Positions 47,737-55,365 of a stretch of DNA of 64,000 nt are shown in pieces. Positions within the stretch are counted from its first letter, which is position 1; each line of letters starts with the position of its first letter. Both the position numbers and the translations under genes were made by a program. The notes under the pieces are model-generated. The model had not been told where the DNA came from, searched no databases, and saw only the letters and a program-made list of their open reading frames with translations. The DNA comes from VRUE01 sp963745915 (GTDB lineage: Bacteria; Actinomycetota; Thermoleophilia; Solirubrobacterales; 70-9), in the NCBI GenBank assembly GCA_963745915.1, contig CAVUZA010000002.1:1674001-1738000 (forward strand), written 5' to 3'.

Positions 47737-49482
47737 ATGCGCTCCCGCTCCGCCCTGGTCCTGCCGGTGCTGGCGCTGATCGTGGCCATGATCGGCCCGG
47801 CGCAGGCAAACGCAGAGTCCTTCCCGAGCAAGGCCGGCGACTTCGTCGGCGACAACATCCAGTTCTTCGTCGCTGGGCTGGTGGTGGCGATCCTGCTGCT
47901 CCTCCTGGTGATCAGCGTCCGCCAGCGGCGCAGCAAGGAAGAGGCCGGCAAGCCGGCAGCGCATGCCGCGCCGCCGCCGCCGGCTGCGGCGCCCGCCGCG
48001 GCTGCCGCCGCCCAGCAGACCACCGAGATGCCGGTCGCCCCGCCGCCGGGCGGCGCCCCGCCGCAGAGCTCCGCGCCGCCCCCCGGCGGCCCGCCGCTGA
48101 GCGCCAAGGAGAAGCGCAAGCAGGCGCGCGAGGAACAGCGCGCGGCGCGGACCGAGCATCGCAAGCGGCGCCAGGAGGAGGCCAAGCGGCGCAAGGAAGA
48201 GCGGACGGCGAAGCGCGCCGAGAAGCGTCACAAGCCGGACGCGGGCGAGCCGAAGAAGGGCCGCTCGGGGCGCAAGGCCAAGCGCGAAGCCAAGAAGGCC
48301 GAGCGCCAGCTGGCCGAGGCCCGCGCCGCGCACGAGCGCGAGCGGCTGCAGGCCGCCGCCCAGGCCGCCCAGGCCGGGACCCTGCCCCCGGCGGCGCCGC
48401 CCCCCGCCGCGGTCCCGACCGCGACGACGCCGCCGCCTACCCAGGCCGTGCCGCCGCCCCCGGCGGGCCCGGGGCCGACCGAGCAGCTGCCGCCGGTCGC
48501 GCCGCTGCCGCCGCAGGGCGGGCCGGCGCCGCAGGCGCCGCCCGGCGCCCCGCCCGGCTACGACGACCCCGCCGCCGCCGAGCAGCGGGTGCGCGACAAG
48601 GTCGGCGAGATCCAGCAGGAGGAGGAGCGGATCCGGGCCGAGGCCGACCGCCGCATCGCCGAGGCCGAGCGGGTGCAGCGCGAGGCCGAGGAGCGCGCCG
48701 CGCGCGCCCAGGCGCCGCCGGCGACAGAGGCCGGCGAGGCAGTGCTGTCGGCCGCCGCGCCGCCGACCCCGGCCGCCCCCGGCGCCCCGGCCCCGCAGCT
48801 GCAGACCGCCGAGCAGGCCCTGCAGCAGGGCCGCGAGGCGCAGGAGCAGGCGATGGCCGAGGCCCAGGAGCGGCTGCGCCAGATCGAAGAGCGCACCCAG
48901 GCCGCCGAGCGCCGCGCCGCCGAGGCCGAGCGCCTGGCGGCGCTCAAGTCCGAGGAAGAGGAGCGCGAGCGGCGCCTGCAGGAGATCCGCGACAGCGTCG
49001 CCGCCGCCGAGGAGCGCGCCCGCGAAGCGGAGCGCCGCGCGGTCGAGGCCGAGCAGGCCGTGATCCAGTCGGTCCAGGGCCAGGCCGCTCAGCCCGCCGC
49101 ACCGCAGCCGGCGCCGACCCCTCCGGCGCCCGCGCCGACCCCTCCCGCGCCGGCCCCGTCGCCGCCGCCCGAGCCGCCCGCGCCCGCGCCTCCGGCGCCG
49201 GCTCCCGAGCCGCAGCCCGGCCCGCCGCCGGCCCCGCCGCAGACTCCACCGCCACCGGCACCGCCGCAGACCCCACCGGCGCCTGCGGCCGGGGGGGCGA
49301 TCGAGCTCAACTCGGTCACCTTCGAGCAGCTTCGCGCCGAGGGCCTCTCGGTCACCCAAGCCACCCGCCTGCTCGCCCACCGCGAGCGGCTCGGCCGCTT
49401 CGGCTCGCTCGACGAGCTGGACGAAGTGCCGGGCTTCCCGGACGACGTCCTCGCCGACCTGAAGCAGCGCGCGCGGGTTTGA
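47737..49482 (+). CDS. Membrane-anchored Pro-rich coiled-coil protein with C-terminal helix-hairpin-helix domain
   Basis: A 581-residue protein with, in order: a signal-like helix (RSALVLPVLALIVAMIGPAQ), a second membrane segment (FFVAGLVVAILLLLLVISV, about residues 44-62), a Pro/Ala-rich linker, a highly basic stretch (KEKRKQAREEQRAARTEHRK), long Glu/Arg/Ala coiled coil (about 285-435, interrupted by Pro-rich parts), a second Pro-rich linker, and a C-terminal HhH domain (IELNSVTFEQLRAEGLSVTQ then RERLGRFGSLDELDEVPGF) like that of ComEA. HhH domains bind DNA non-specifically or mediate protein contacts. TAGCTT lies 8 bases before the ATG. No named family fits the whole; a DNA- or envelope-tethering role is only a guess. 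Confidence 0.8.
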   Translation: MRSRSALVLPVLALIVAMIGPAQANAESFPSKAGDFVGDNIQFFVAGLVVAILLLLLVISVRQRRSKEEAGKPAAHAAPPPPAAAPAAAAAAQQTTEMPVAPPPGGAPPQSSAPPPGGPPLSAKEKRKQAREEQRAARTEHRKRRQEEAKRRKEERTAKRAEKRHKPDAGEPKKGRSGRKAKREAKKAERQLAEARAAHERERLQAAAQAAQAGTLPPAAPPPAAVPTATTPPPTQAVPPPPAGPGPTEQLPPVAPLPPQGGPAPQAPPGAPPGYDDPAAAEQRVRDKVGEIQQEEERIRAEADRRIAEAERVQREAEERAARAQAPPATEAGEAVLSAAAPPTPAAPGAPAPQLQTAEQALQQGREAQEQAMAEAQERLRQIEERTQAAERRAAEAERLAALKSEEEERERRLQEIRDSVAAAEERAREAERRAVEAEQAVIQSVQGQAAQPAAPQPAPTPPAPAPTPPAPAPSPPPEPPAPAPPAPAPEPQPGPPPAPPQTPPPPAPPQTPPAPAAGGAIELNSVTFEQLRAEGLSVTQATRLLAHRERLGRFGSLDELDEVPGFPDDVLADLKQRARV

Positions 49483-49485
49483 GCC

Positions 49486-50862
49486 CTACAGCCCCGCGGC
49501 CTCGAGCAGCTTGAGCCAGATCTCGCTGCGGGTCGGGTAGGCCGCCACGGCGTGCCTCAGCCGGGGGAGCGGGACCTCGGCGACGATCGCGACGGTGGCG
49601 GCGTGGAGGAAGTCGGCGGTCTCGAAGCCGGTGAAGGTGGCGCCGACGATCACCTCGCGCTCGCGGTCGACGACCAGCCGCGAGGTGCCGCCTGTGCCCT
49701 TGCCCTGGAAGCTGGCGCCGGCGGTGCCGTCGGTGGGGACGTCGATCGCACGGGCGTCGATGCCGGCCTCCCGCGCCTGCTCCAGGGTCCTGCCGGCGGC
49801 GGCGACCTGCGGGTCGGTGAAGGTGACGCGGGGCAGGGCGACGGCTTCCGAGCGCGCCTCGACCGGGCGCCCCAGCGCGTTCTCAGCCGCGACCCAGGCC
49901 TGGTACTTGCCGCTGTGGGTGAAGAGCGCCCGGCCGTTGACGTCGCCGACCGCGTAGAGCCACTCGCGGCCGCCGACCCGCATCCGGGCGTCGGTCTCGA
50001 GGAAGCCGCCCGCGCCGGGCTCGACCCCGACCGAGTCGAGCCCGATCCCGGCCGTGCGCGGCTTGCGCCCGATCGCGACCAGCAGCTCCTCGGCCTCGAC
50101 CGCGCTGCCGTCGCCGAGCTCGACCCGGACGCCGCCGTCGGTCGCGGCGACCCGCTCGGCCAGCGCTCCGAGCCGCACGTCGACCCCGTGGCGCTCGCGC
50201 AGCGCCTGCGCAACCTGCTCGCCGGCGAAGGGCTCCTCGCGGCCGAGCAGGCGCTCGGCGCCCTCGATCAGGGTCGCCTCGGTGCCCAGCGTCGCCCAGG
50301 CCTGGGCCAGCTCCGAGCCCACCGGTCCGCCGCCGAGGATCGCCATGCTGCCCGGCACCCGCTTGGCCGTGGTCGCCTCGCGGTTGTTCCAGGCCGGGAC
50401 CGAGTCGAGGCCCTCGATCGGCGGCATCGCGGCGCCGCTGCCGGTGGCGAGGACGATCAGCTCCCCGGCCTCCAGCGCCTCTTCGCCGACCAGCACCCGG
50501 CGCTCGCCGTCGAGTCGGCCGGCGCCGCGGAAGAGCTCGATCCCGCGCTGCTCGAGCCAGGGCAGCTGGCCGGAGTCGTCGAGGTCGTGGATCACCTCAT
50601 CGCGGCGGTCGAGCACCGCCTGCGGGTCGATCTCGCCGCTGACCGCGCTCGCCACCCCGGGCACGCGGCGGGCCTCGGCGATCAGGTCGCCGGGCCGCAG
50701 CAGCGCCTTGGAGGGCATGCAGGCGTAGTAGGAGCACTCGCCGCCGACCAGCCCCGGCTCGACGATCGCCACCGACATGCCGCCGTCGGCAAGACGGCCG
50801 GCGCAAACCTCGCCGGGGGCGCCGGCGCCGAGCACGATCGCGTCGAATCGCTTGCCGCTCAT
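49486..50862 (-). CDS. FAD-dependent pyridine nucleotide-disulfide oxidoreductase (dihydrolipoamide dehydrogenase-like)
   Basis: A 458-residue flavoprotein with the FAD motif AIVLGAGAPGEVCAGRLA, the redox pair Cys43/Cys48 in GGECSYYACMPSKALL, an NAD(P)-binding AILGGGPVGSELAQAW, and a second FAD motif ending AVGDVNGRALFTHSG. The normal lipoamide dehydrogenase C-terminal HPHPTxSE active-site pair reads AVAAYPTRSE here, so the general-base His is missing. It may therefore use another disulfide or quinone substrate. Divergent from ssrA, with the inverted repeat GGGTA-TTCC-TACCC (50864-50877) right at its start. Confidence 0.88.
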   Translation of the reverse strand: MSGKRFDAIVLGAGAPGEVCAGRLADGGMSVAIVEPGLVGGECSYYACMPSKALLRPGDLIAEARRVPGVASAVSGEIDPQAVLDRRDEVIHDLDDSGQLPWLEQRGIELFRGAGRLDGERRVLVGEEALEAGELIVLATGSGAAMPPIEGLDSVPAWNNREATTAKRVPGSMAILGGGPVGSELAQAWATLGTEATLIEGAERLLGREEPFAGEQVAQALRERHGVDVRLGALAERVAATDGGVRVELGDGSAVEAEELLVAIGRKPRTAGIGLDSVGVEPGAGGFLETDARMRVGGREWLYAVGDVNGRALFTHSGKYQAWVAAENALGRPVEARSEAVALPRVTFTDPQVAAAGRTLEQAREAGIDARAIDVPTDGTAGASFQGKGTGGTSRLVVDREREVIVGATFTGFETADFLHAATVAIVAEVPLPRLRHAVAAYPTRSEIWLKLLEAAGL

Positions 50863-50884
50863 CGGGTATTCCTACCCGACCGCG

Positions 50885-50890
50885 TACAAT
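50885..50890 (+). promoter_or_regulatory. Putative -10 box of ssrA
   Basis: TACAAT lies 15 bases before the mature tmRNA 5' end, leaving a short precursor leader to be trimmed by RNase P. No clear -35 box is seen. The nearby repeat GGGTA-TTCC-TACCC could bind a regulator shared with the divergent oxidoreductase. Confidence 0.5.
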
Positions 50891-50905
50891 CGGTCCACAT
50901 AGCAC

Positions 50906-51264
50906 GGGGGCGACAGGCTTCGACGCGGTCGGTCCGTGCGAACGGTTGCAGGTCGAGGTGGCCGGAGGCCTCGTTAAACACCGGCACCAACCAATACGTG
51001 CGGACCATGAGTTCGCCCTCGCCGCTTAGCTAAGACCTAAGCGAAGAGAGTCGGCCCTCCTGCGCCCGCAGGGAGGATCGCCGGCTTCAAACCGCGGGCT
51101 CACCCGGGCGGATCGCCCCGTCCGCCAGGGGACACCTCAGAGGGCTCTATCTCCCGCAGTGCCCGCCGGCGCGGACCCCGGGAGACGAGAATCAAGCGCC
51201 GGCTAAACCTGTAGACGCCTTCGCACTACGACCTCGGACGCCGGTTCAATTCCGGCCGCCTCCA
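50906..51264 (+). ncRNA. ssrA: Transfer-messenger RNA
   Basis: tmRNA rescues stalled ribosomes and tags the nascent chain for degradation. The 5' end GGGGGCGACAGGCTTCGACG pairs with the 3' end (CCGCCTCCA) in an acceptor stem, and the TpsiC-like arm GGTTCAATTCC is intact. The mRNA-like part ends GAG TTC GCC CTC GCC GCT TAG; the best resume codon is GCG at 51000, giving the tag ADHEFALAA after the charged Ala. Terminal CCA is not encoded. About 359 nt, the normal size. Its partner smpB is upstream. Confidence 0.94.
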
Positions 51265-51283
51265 TCAAACGCGCCTCACTTGA

Positions 51284-51307
51284 ACCGCCGCCAGAAGAAA
51301 CGGCGGT
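51284..51307 (+). terminator. Weak hairpin downstream of ssrA
   Basis: ACCGCCG and CGGCGGT pair across a 10-base loop, 20 bases after the tmRNA end. There is no T-run. It may stabilise the precursor 3' end or help termination. The remaining bases up to the small repeat gene hold nothing I can support. Confidence 0.3.
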
Positions 51308-51425
51308 GCGGGTGGGCGCCGTGCCGCTGAGCGCCTTGGGCAGCTGCGGTTCGGTAAGCGTGGCAACCGGCTCGGTGACCTCGGCTTCGCCGAAGCCTTC
51401 TCCTCAACGGCGAGCCCTCTTCCCC

Positions 51426-51596
51426 TCAAAATTTAACGAGCCTTACCTTCTTGTCCTCGCCGAACTGGACGATCCTGATCTTCAGGTCCTCCCCGAAGTT
51501 GACCGGAACGATGCGGAGATCCTCGCCGAAGTTGACGACCCGGACCTTGAGATCCTCGCCGAAGTTGACTATTCGACCTCGCTTGGTTTCTGCCAT
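51426..51596 (-). CDS. 56-residue protein made of 11-residue NFGED repeats
   Basis: A small protein, probably missed by length-filtered gene callers. After MAETKRG it consists of four near-identical 11-residue units, RIVNFGEDLKV, RVVNFGEDLRI, VPVNFGEDLKI and RIVQFGEDKKV, then RLVKF and stop. Alternating hydrophobic and charged residues with a conserved FGED turn suggest a small beta-solenoid or knotted sheet. GGGAGG lies about 6 bases before the ATG, a good ribosome-binding site, and TTGTCA with an AT-rich -10 region is found further upstream. I know no named family for it; it faintly recalls the septoil-knot repeat proteins, which use longer repeats. Downstream of two TPR genes on the same strand. 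Confidence 0.85.
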   Translation of the reverse strand: MAETKRGRIVNFGEDLKVRVVNFGEDLRIVPVNFGEDLKIRIVQFGEDKKVRLVKF

Positions 51597-51652
51597 CTGT
51601 GCCTCCCTTTATTTTGATGATTCGCCTGACACCCGTGACAACTTCGCCATGC

Positions 51653-52480
51653 TCAGCCGATCCAGAGGAGAACGGCCGATGCGCCGCAGGCCAGCAGCGC
51701 TGAAATCGCGACGATTGCGCAACCGCTGCCGGCTGTCTGTGCGGTGCCTGCTGTCTTGCCGGCGCGGTTTCGGATGTAGTCGGCGAAATCCGGGTCCTGC
51801 ATCTCGCTGAAGGTCTCCCGATGCATGGCGGCCAACTCCAGTGTTCGCTCGCGGAATGCATCGGCCGCGGCGATGTCGCCTTGGGCGGAGTAGAGCTCGA
51901 TCAGGTTGAACGCGCCCTTGGGGTGACCGCGTTGCTCCGCTCGGCGAAAGGCGGCCTCGGCTCCAGTCAGGTCGTTGCGCTGGTCGCGAAGGAAGAGCCC
52001 GAGGGCCAGGGATCCGCTGGCGCTGCCGCGATCGTCGGAGCGACGGAATGCCCCCTCCGCCTCAGCGAGGTCTCCCTCGTCCTTGAGCACGAGACCCAGG
52101 CCCCTGGCCCCCTCGGGGTCGCCTGCCTCGTCGGCGAAGCGCAGATCCGGCAGACCGCGGTCGGGCTCGTTGCGCCGGGTCGTGCCCAGCCACGCTGCGG
52201 CGTTGCCGTCCTCTCGCTTTCTGGCGCGGTCGATGAGTTCGGCCCACCTTGTCATTTCGCCCACCGAGGCGGCCAAATGGGCGAGTTCTCTCGGGGCGCC
52301 CGGGTGACCGAGCCCGTCGGCTCGATCGAAGGCTTCAATGGCCCGCGAGACGTCCCCCCGTTCCATCAACGCGACAGCCTGGGCGTACTCGTCGTCGGCT
52401 TTCTGGCTTCCGCTCGCCGGCATGCCGAGGTCCGGGTCGCCGAAGATCTGCCTCATCGACCGCCAATGATCTGCATCCAT
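51653..52480 (-). CDS. Sel1/TPR-like repeat protein with C-terminal membrane helix
   Basis: A 275-residue protein with tetratricopeptide/Sel1-like helical pairs, for example DVSRAIEAFDRADGLGHPGA, DLAEAEGAFRRSDDRGSASG and DLTGAEAAFRRAEQRGHPKG, each spaced about 36 residues. The C-terminus carries one hydrophobic helix (GCAIVAISALLACGASAVLL), which would tail-anchor it with the repeats in the cytoplasm. Such repeats act as protein-binding scaffolds; the partner is unknown. Related repeats fill the next gene on the same strand, so the two probably work together. Confidence 0.8.
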   Translation of the reverse strand: MDADHWRSMRQIFGDPDLGMPASGSQKADDEYAQAVALMERGDVSRAIEAFDRADGLGHPGAPRELAHLAASVGEMTRWAELIDRARKREDGNAAAWLGTTRRNEPDRGLPDLRFADEAGDPEGARGLGLVLKDEGDLAEAEGAFRRSDDRGSASGSLALGLFLRDQRNDLTGAEAAFRRAEQRGHPKGAFNLIELYSAQGDIAAADAFRERTLELAAMHRETFSEMQDPDFADYIRNRAGKTAGTAQTAGSGCAIVAISALLACGASAVLLWIG

Positions 52481-52529
52481 CGTCCCTCCCCTTTCGGACT
52501 AGGCCATTTGTCCCATTGCTTGGCTCAGC

Positions 52530-54461
52530 TCAGCTCAGTTCCGCGAGCCCCTGCCGCGCGAGGTCGCGAATGTCCGTCGGCGCATCCGTGATCGCAAGCG
52601 CGTGTTCGAGCGCGCCGCGCGCCGCCTCCCGATTCCCGAGCCGGCGCTCGCAGGCAGCGAGCAGGCAGAGGCCGCGTGCGCTCTCACCGGGGTCTGCCGC
52701 TGCAGCGGCGAGCATCAGCATCTCGCGGGCCGCTGCGTAGCTCGTCCGTTCGAGCAGGATCACGCCGACCTGTTTCGCCGCTGCATGTCGAGCAAAGCCG
52801 GCGTCGTCGCTGTCGGCATCGAGGACCCGCTGATACGCGTTCAAGGCTTCGTCCACGTTGCCGCGCCTGCGCTCTGCCTCGCCACGCAGGTAGGAGGCCA
52901 TCAGGGATTGGTTGGGTTCGTGAATCCGTTCGGCGAGCCTGAACGCCTCGACCGCACGATCGAAGTCGTCGAGCTCCATCAGGTACATCCCGCCGGCCTC
53001 GAAGCTCGCCCGTTGCGCCCACTCGTCGTTTTCGGAGCGCATGGCCGCCTGCAGCCACTCCAACGCATCGGCTTGTCGGCTCTGTCGGTGCAGCAACAAG
53101 CCCAAGAGACACCCGGCGCGGGGCGCCTGTTCGGGGTGGTCCGATTCGGCCACTTCCCGAAACATGGCGATCGCACCTTCGTCGTCGCCCTGCTTTTCCT
53201 TAACTTGGGCCAGGTTTACCTTTGCTCGTAGCGAGTGTTTTGGGTGGCCGTGGGCGATCGCGGATTCATACGCTGCGCAGGCGGGGTCCAGTTCGCCAAG
53301 ATCCTCGTGCACCACGCCGAGATTGGCCCACGCCCGCGGGGCCTCCTCCGGATCCTCGGTCTCGATGACCATGCGAAGCGCCTCGATTCCCGCGACGGTT
53401 TCCCCTCGATCCATGAGGTACCGGGAGACACCTCGCCAGGCGCCTGCGCGTATCGCCGGCTCCGCAGCGTCCGTGATGCGCTCGAAAGCCGCCTCGGCGC
53501 GGGGGTCGTTCTTGAGCTCCATGACCTCCGCACGGCGGAGCATCGCGATCGGGGAGACCGGCTCCTCGTTGGTCTCATACGCCTCCGTCATGGCAGCGGC
53601 GGCACCGGCGGGGTCGCCCAGATCTTCCAGCCGGACCGCGTAGTCCCAGGTGGGCTCCTCGGGGGCCCGCTGGGCTTGACCGGTCGGCTCGAGCATCAAC
53701 TCGCGGCGGGCGAGGTTGCGGATGCCCGCGGCCTTCTCGATGCCTCGCTCTTCGGCTCGCTCCAGCGCCTCCTCGGCCTCGACGAGGAGGCGGCGTTTGA
53801 ACAGCACGACGCCCAGGTGGTAGGCGCCCGCGGCGCTTCCGGCAACATCCGCCGCACGCACCCCGGCCTCCATAGCCCCCGGGTCACACCTCTCCCACAT
53901 GCCGGAGAAGACCAGTAGCGGAGCCGCGGCCTCCATGTAGGAGTCGCTTCGCACGTCGTTGCCGGCACGATCTTCGACCTCGCACAGACGTGTGACGACC
54001 GCTGCGATCTCCTCGGGGTCGGCATCGGCGCGCTGCGACAGCAAGCCGGCGTAGTCGGCCAGGGCACGTACGCTCCCTCGTTCGACGCAGCGGCGAAACG
54101 CCGTCTCGGCGTCATGGAGCTCGCCCCGCTCTTTGAGAATGCGCCCGACGTTTCCGGCCCCGTCGACGCTTCCCGCCTCGTCGGCCCGGCGGTAGGCGGC
54201 CTCTGCTCTCTCCGGATCGGAGCGATGAACGTCGATCAAGATCGCCAGCTTGGCCAGTGCAGCGACGTCTCCACGGTCGCCGGCGCGAGCAAACGCCGCT
54301 TCCGCTTCGTCGATTTCGCCGTTCTCTTCCAGGGCGATGCCGAGATCTCGCGCCGCCGCAGCGTCGCCGGTCGCGTCTTCTTCTCGCAGCTTGTCCAGCT
54401 CGATCTCGGTCACAACTGCGCCAGGCGTCACAAGGCCGTGTTCGAATTCCTCCGCTCGCAA
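52530..54461 (-). CDS. Large Sel1/TPR repeat protein
   Basis: A 643-residue protein that is repeat from end to end. Units such as EIDEAEAAFARAGDRGDVAA, ELHDAETAFRRCVERGSVRA, ELDPACAAYESAIAHGHPKH and NVDEALNAYQRVLDADSDDA show the TPR/Sel1 pattern with a D-x-x-x-A-E-x-A-F/Y-x-R-A core. No enzymatic or membrane segment is seen. It is likely a scaffold that pairs with the shorter tail-anchored protein 49 bases downstream. The start is a TTG without a good ribosome-binding site and an upstream stop close by; it is the least certain part of this call. Confidence 0.78.
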   Translation of the reverse strand: MRAEEFEHGLVTPGAVVTEIELDKLREEDATGDAAAARDLGIALEENGEIDEAEAAFARAGDRGDVAALAKLAILIDVHRSDPERAEAAYRRADEAGSVDGAGNVGRILKERGELHDAETAFRRCVERGSVRALADYAGLLSQRADADPEEIAAVVTRLCEVEDRAGNDVRSDSYMEAAAPLLVFSGMWERCDPGAMEAGVRAADVAGSAAGAYHLGVVLFKRRLLVEAEEALERAEERGIEKAAGIRNLARRELMLEPTGQAQRAPEEPTWDYAVRLEDLGDPAGAAAAMTEAYETNEEPVSPIAMLRRAEVMELKNDPRAEAAFERITDAAEPAIRAGAWRGVSRYLMDRGETVAGIEALRMVIETEDPEEAPRAWANLGVVHEDLGELDPACAAYESAIAHGHPKHSLRAKVNLAQVKEKQGDDEGAIAMFREVAESDHPEQAPRAGCLLGLLLHRQSRQADALEWLQAAMRSENDEWAQRASFEAGGMYLMELDDFDRAVEAFRLAERIHEPNQSLMASYLRGEAERRRGNVDEALNAYQRVLDADSDDAGFARHAAAKQVGVILLERTSYAAAREMLMLAAAAADPGESARGLCLLAACERRLGNREAARGALEHALAITDAPTDIRDLARQGLAELS

Positions 54462-54737
54462 GGCGTCCTCGACTCGGGAACGCTATCGACTTCTTTCAAA
54501 AAACGTAGGAGCACTTGATTGATGCGAAAAGCTGGATGTAGCAGACAGAGCACGAACGCATTCGCGCTGCACGCGAGGTGATCGTCCACGACGGAGGGAT
54601 TCCGTCGGACGCAAGAGACATCGCACACGCAGGTCGGGACTCGTCACGAGGGCTCTACGGGCGAGGTCAGGGGCTAGTGACCAGGCAACGCCTCAGTCAA
54701 TCGCTTATGCCGTCCGGTCAGGCCCACTCACGGCCAG
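54462..54737. other. Gap with no supported gene
   Basis: This AT-richer stretch separates the TPR genes from the VapBC pair. Short frames exist on both strands but none has a family signature or convincing ribosome-binding site. It may hold the promoter of the TPR genes (minus strand) and old coding debris. Confidence 0.4.
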
Positions 54738-55130
54738 CTAGGGACGAAGGTCTTGGACCTCGCAGGGCAGGCTTTCCGCCCGATCGATGATCTCCGGGTC
54801 GCCGGTCAGGAGCACTGCGCCCTCAGATGCCGCGAGTGCGACTGCGAAACAGTCGGCCAACGCCATTGGGTGAGAGGCCTTCAGGTTCGACGCCGCCCGC
54901 ATCGCCGAGACACCGGGGAGATGCTCGGTGATTCGCGGGCGGAGTTCCTCGAGAACGCGGTCTGCCTCTTCCTTGCCGTGATCGCGGCTCGTTCGGTAGT
55001 GGACCTCGACCAAGTTGATCCAGCTCATACCCGGGCGTTCTCGATTCAGGATCTCATCGACCAAACCCGCCGCTGGCTCGTCTCCGTCGAGCCAGGACAG
55101 AACCGGCCAGGAATCCAGACAGTGGGACAA
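54738..55130 (-). CDS. vapC: PIN-domain ribonuclease toxin (VapC-like)
   Basis: A 130-residue PIN domain with the acidic residues that bind the catalytic metal: Asp near residue 6 in SHCLDSWPVLSWLDGD, Glu in SWINLVEVHYR, Asp in HPMALADCFAVALAASEG, and Asp in LLTGDPEIIDRAE. VapC toxins cut tRNA or rRNA and are neutralised by their cognate antitoxin. Directly downstream of the AbrB-type antitoxin gene, with a 3-base gap, in the usual order. A working pair by sequence. Confidence 0.9.
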   Translation of the reverse strand: MSHCLDSWPVLSWLDGDEPAAGLVDEILNRERPGMSWINLVEVHYRTSRDHGKEEADRVLEELRPRITEHLPGVSAMRAASNLKASHPMALADCFAVALAASEGAVLLTGDPEIIDRAESLPCEVQDLRP

Positions 55131-55133
55131 GGT

Positions 55134-55349
55134 CTACCGAGGCTCTTTGCCGCGATCTTCGAGTAGCCGCGCCGCCATGCCGCTGCCAGCGAATCTTCCC
55201 CGCAGCGTCGACCGAGGGGTGGCCCGCCGCACAACGACCCCGTCGTCGACGTGCTCGAAGGACACGTCCGAACCCGGTCCAAGCCCTGCGCGTTCGCGGA
55301 GATCCTTGGGAATCACCACTTGCCCCTTGGCACCGATTCGCTGAGTCAT
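55134..55349 (-). CDS. vapB: AbrB/SpoVT-type antitoxin (VapB-like)
   Basis: A 71-residue protein with an N-terminal swapped-hairpin DNA-binding domain (RIGAKGQVVIPKDLRERAGL and PGSDVSFEHVDDGVVVRR) and a short C-terminal toxin-binding tail (RGRFAGSGMAARLLEDRGKE). It should bind VapC and repress its own operon. TATACT stands 8 bases before the ATG on the minus strand; two direct CTGAGG copies flank this -10 box and are a candidate operator. Confidence 0.9.
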   Translation of the reverse strand: MTQRIGAKGQVVIPKDLRERAGLGPGSDVSFEHVDDGVVVRRATPRSTLRGRFAGSGMAARLLEDRGKEPR

Positions 55350-55365
55350 ACGGCCTCAGTATACC

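Noticed and set aside
51241..51300. Integration (att) site at the 3' end of ssrA
   Set aside because: No second copy of the ssrA end and no integrase gene were found in the window.
51306..51617. 103-codon plus-strand frame downstream of ssrA with LAEVDDPDL repeats
   Set aside because: It is the antisense of the NFGED repeat gene. The minus strand has the ribosome-binding site and the regular repeat with a clean start and stop.
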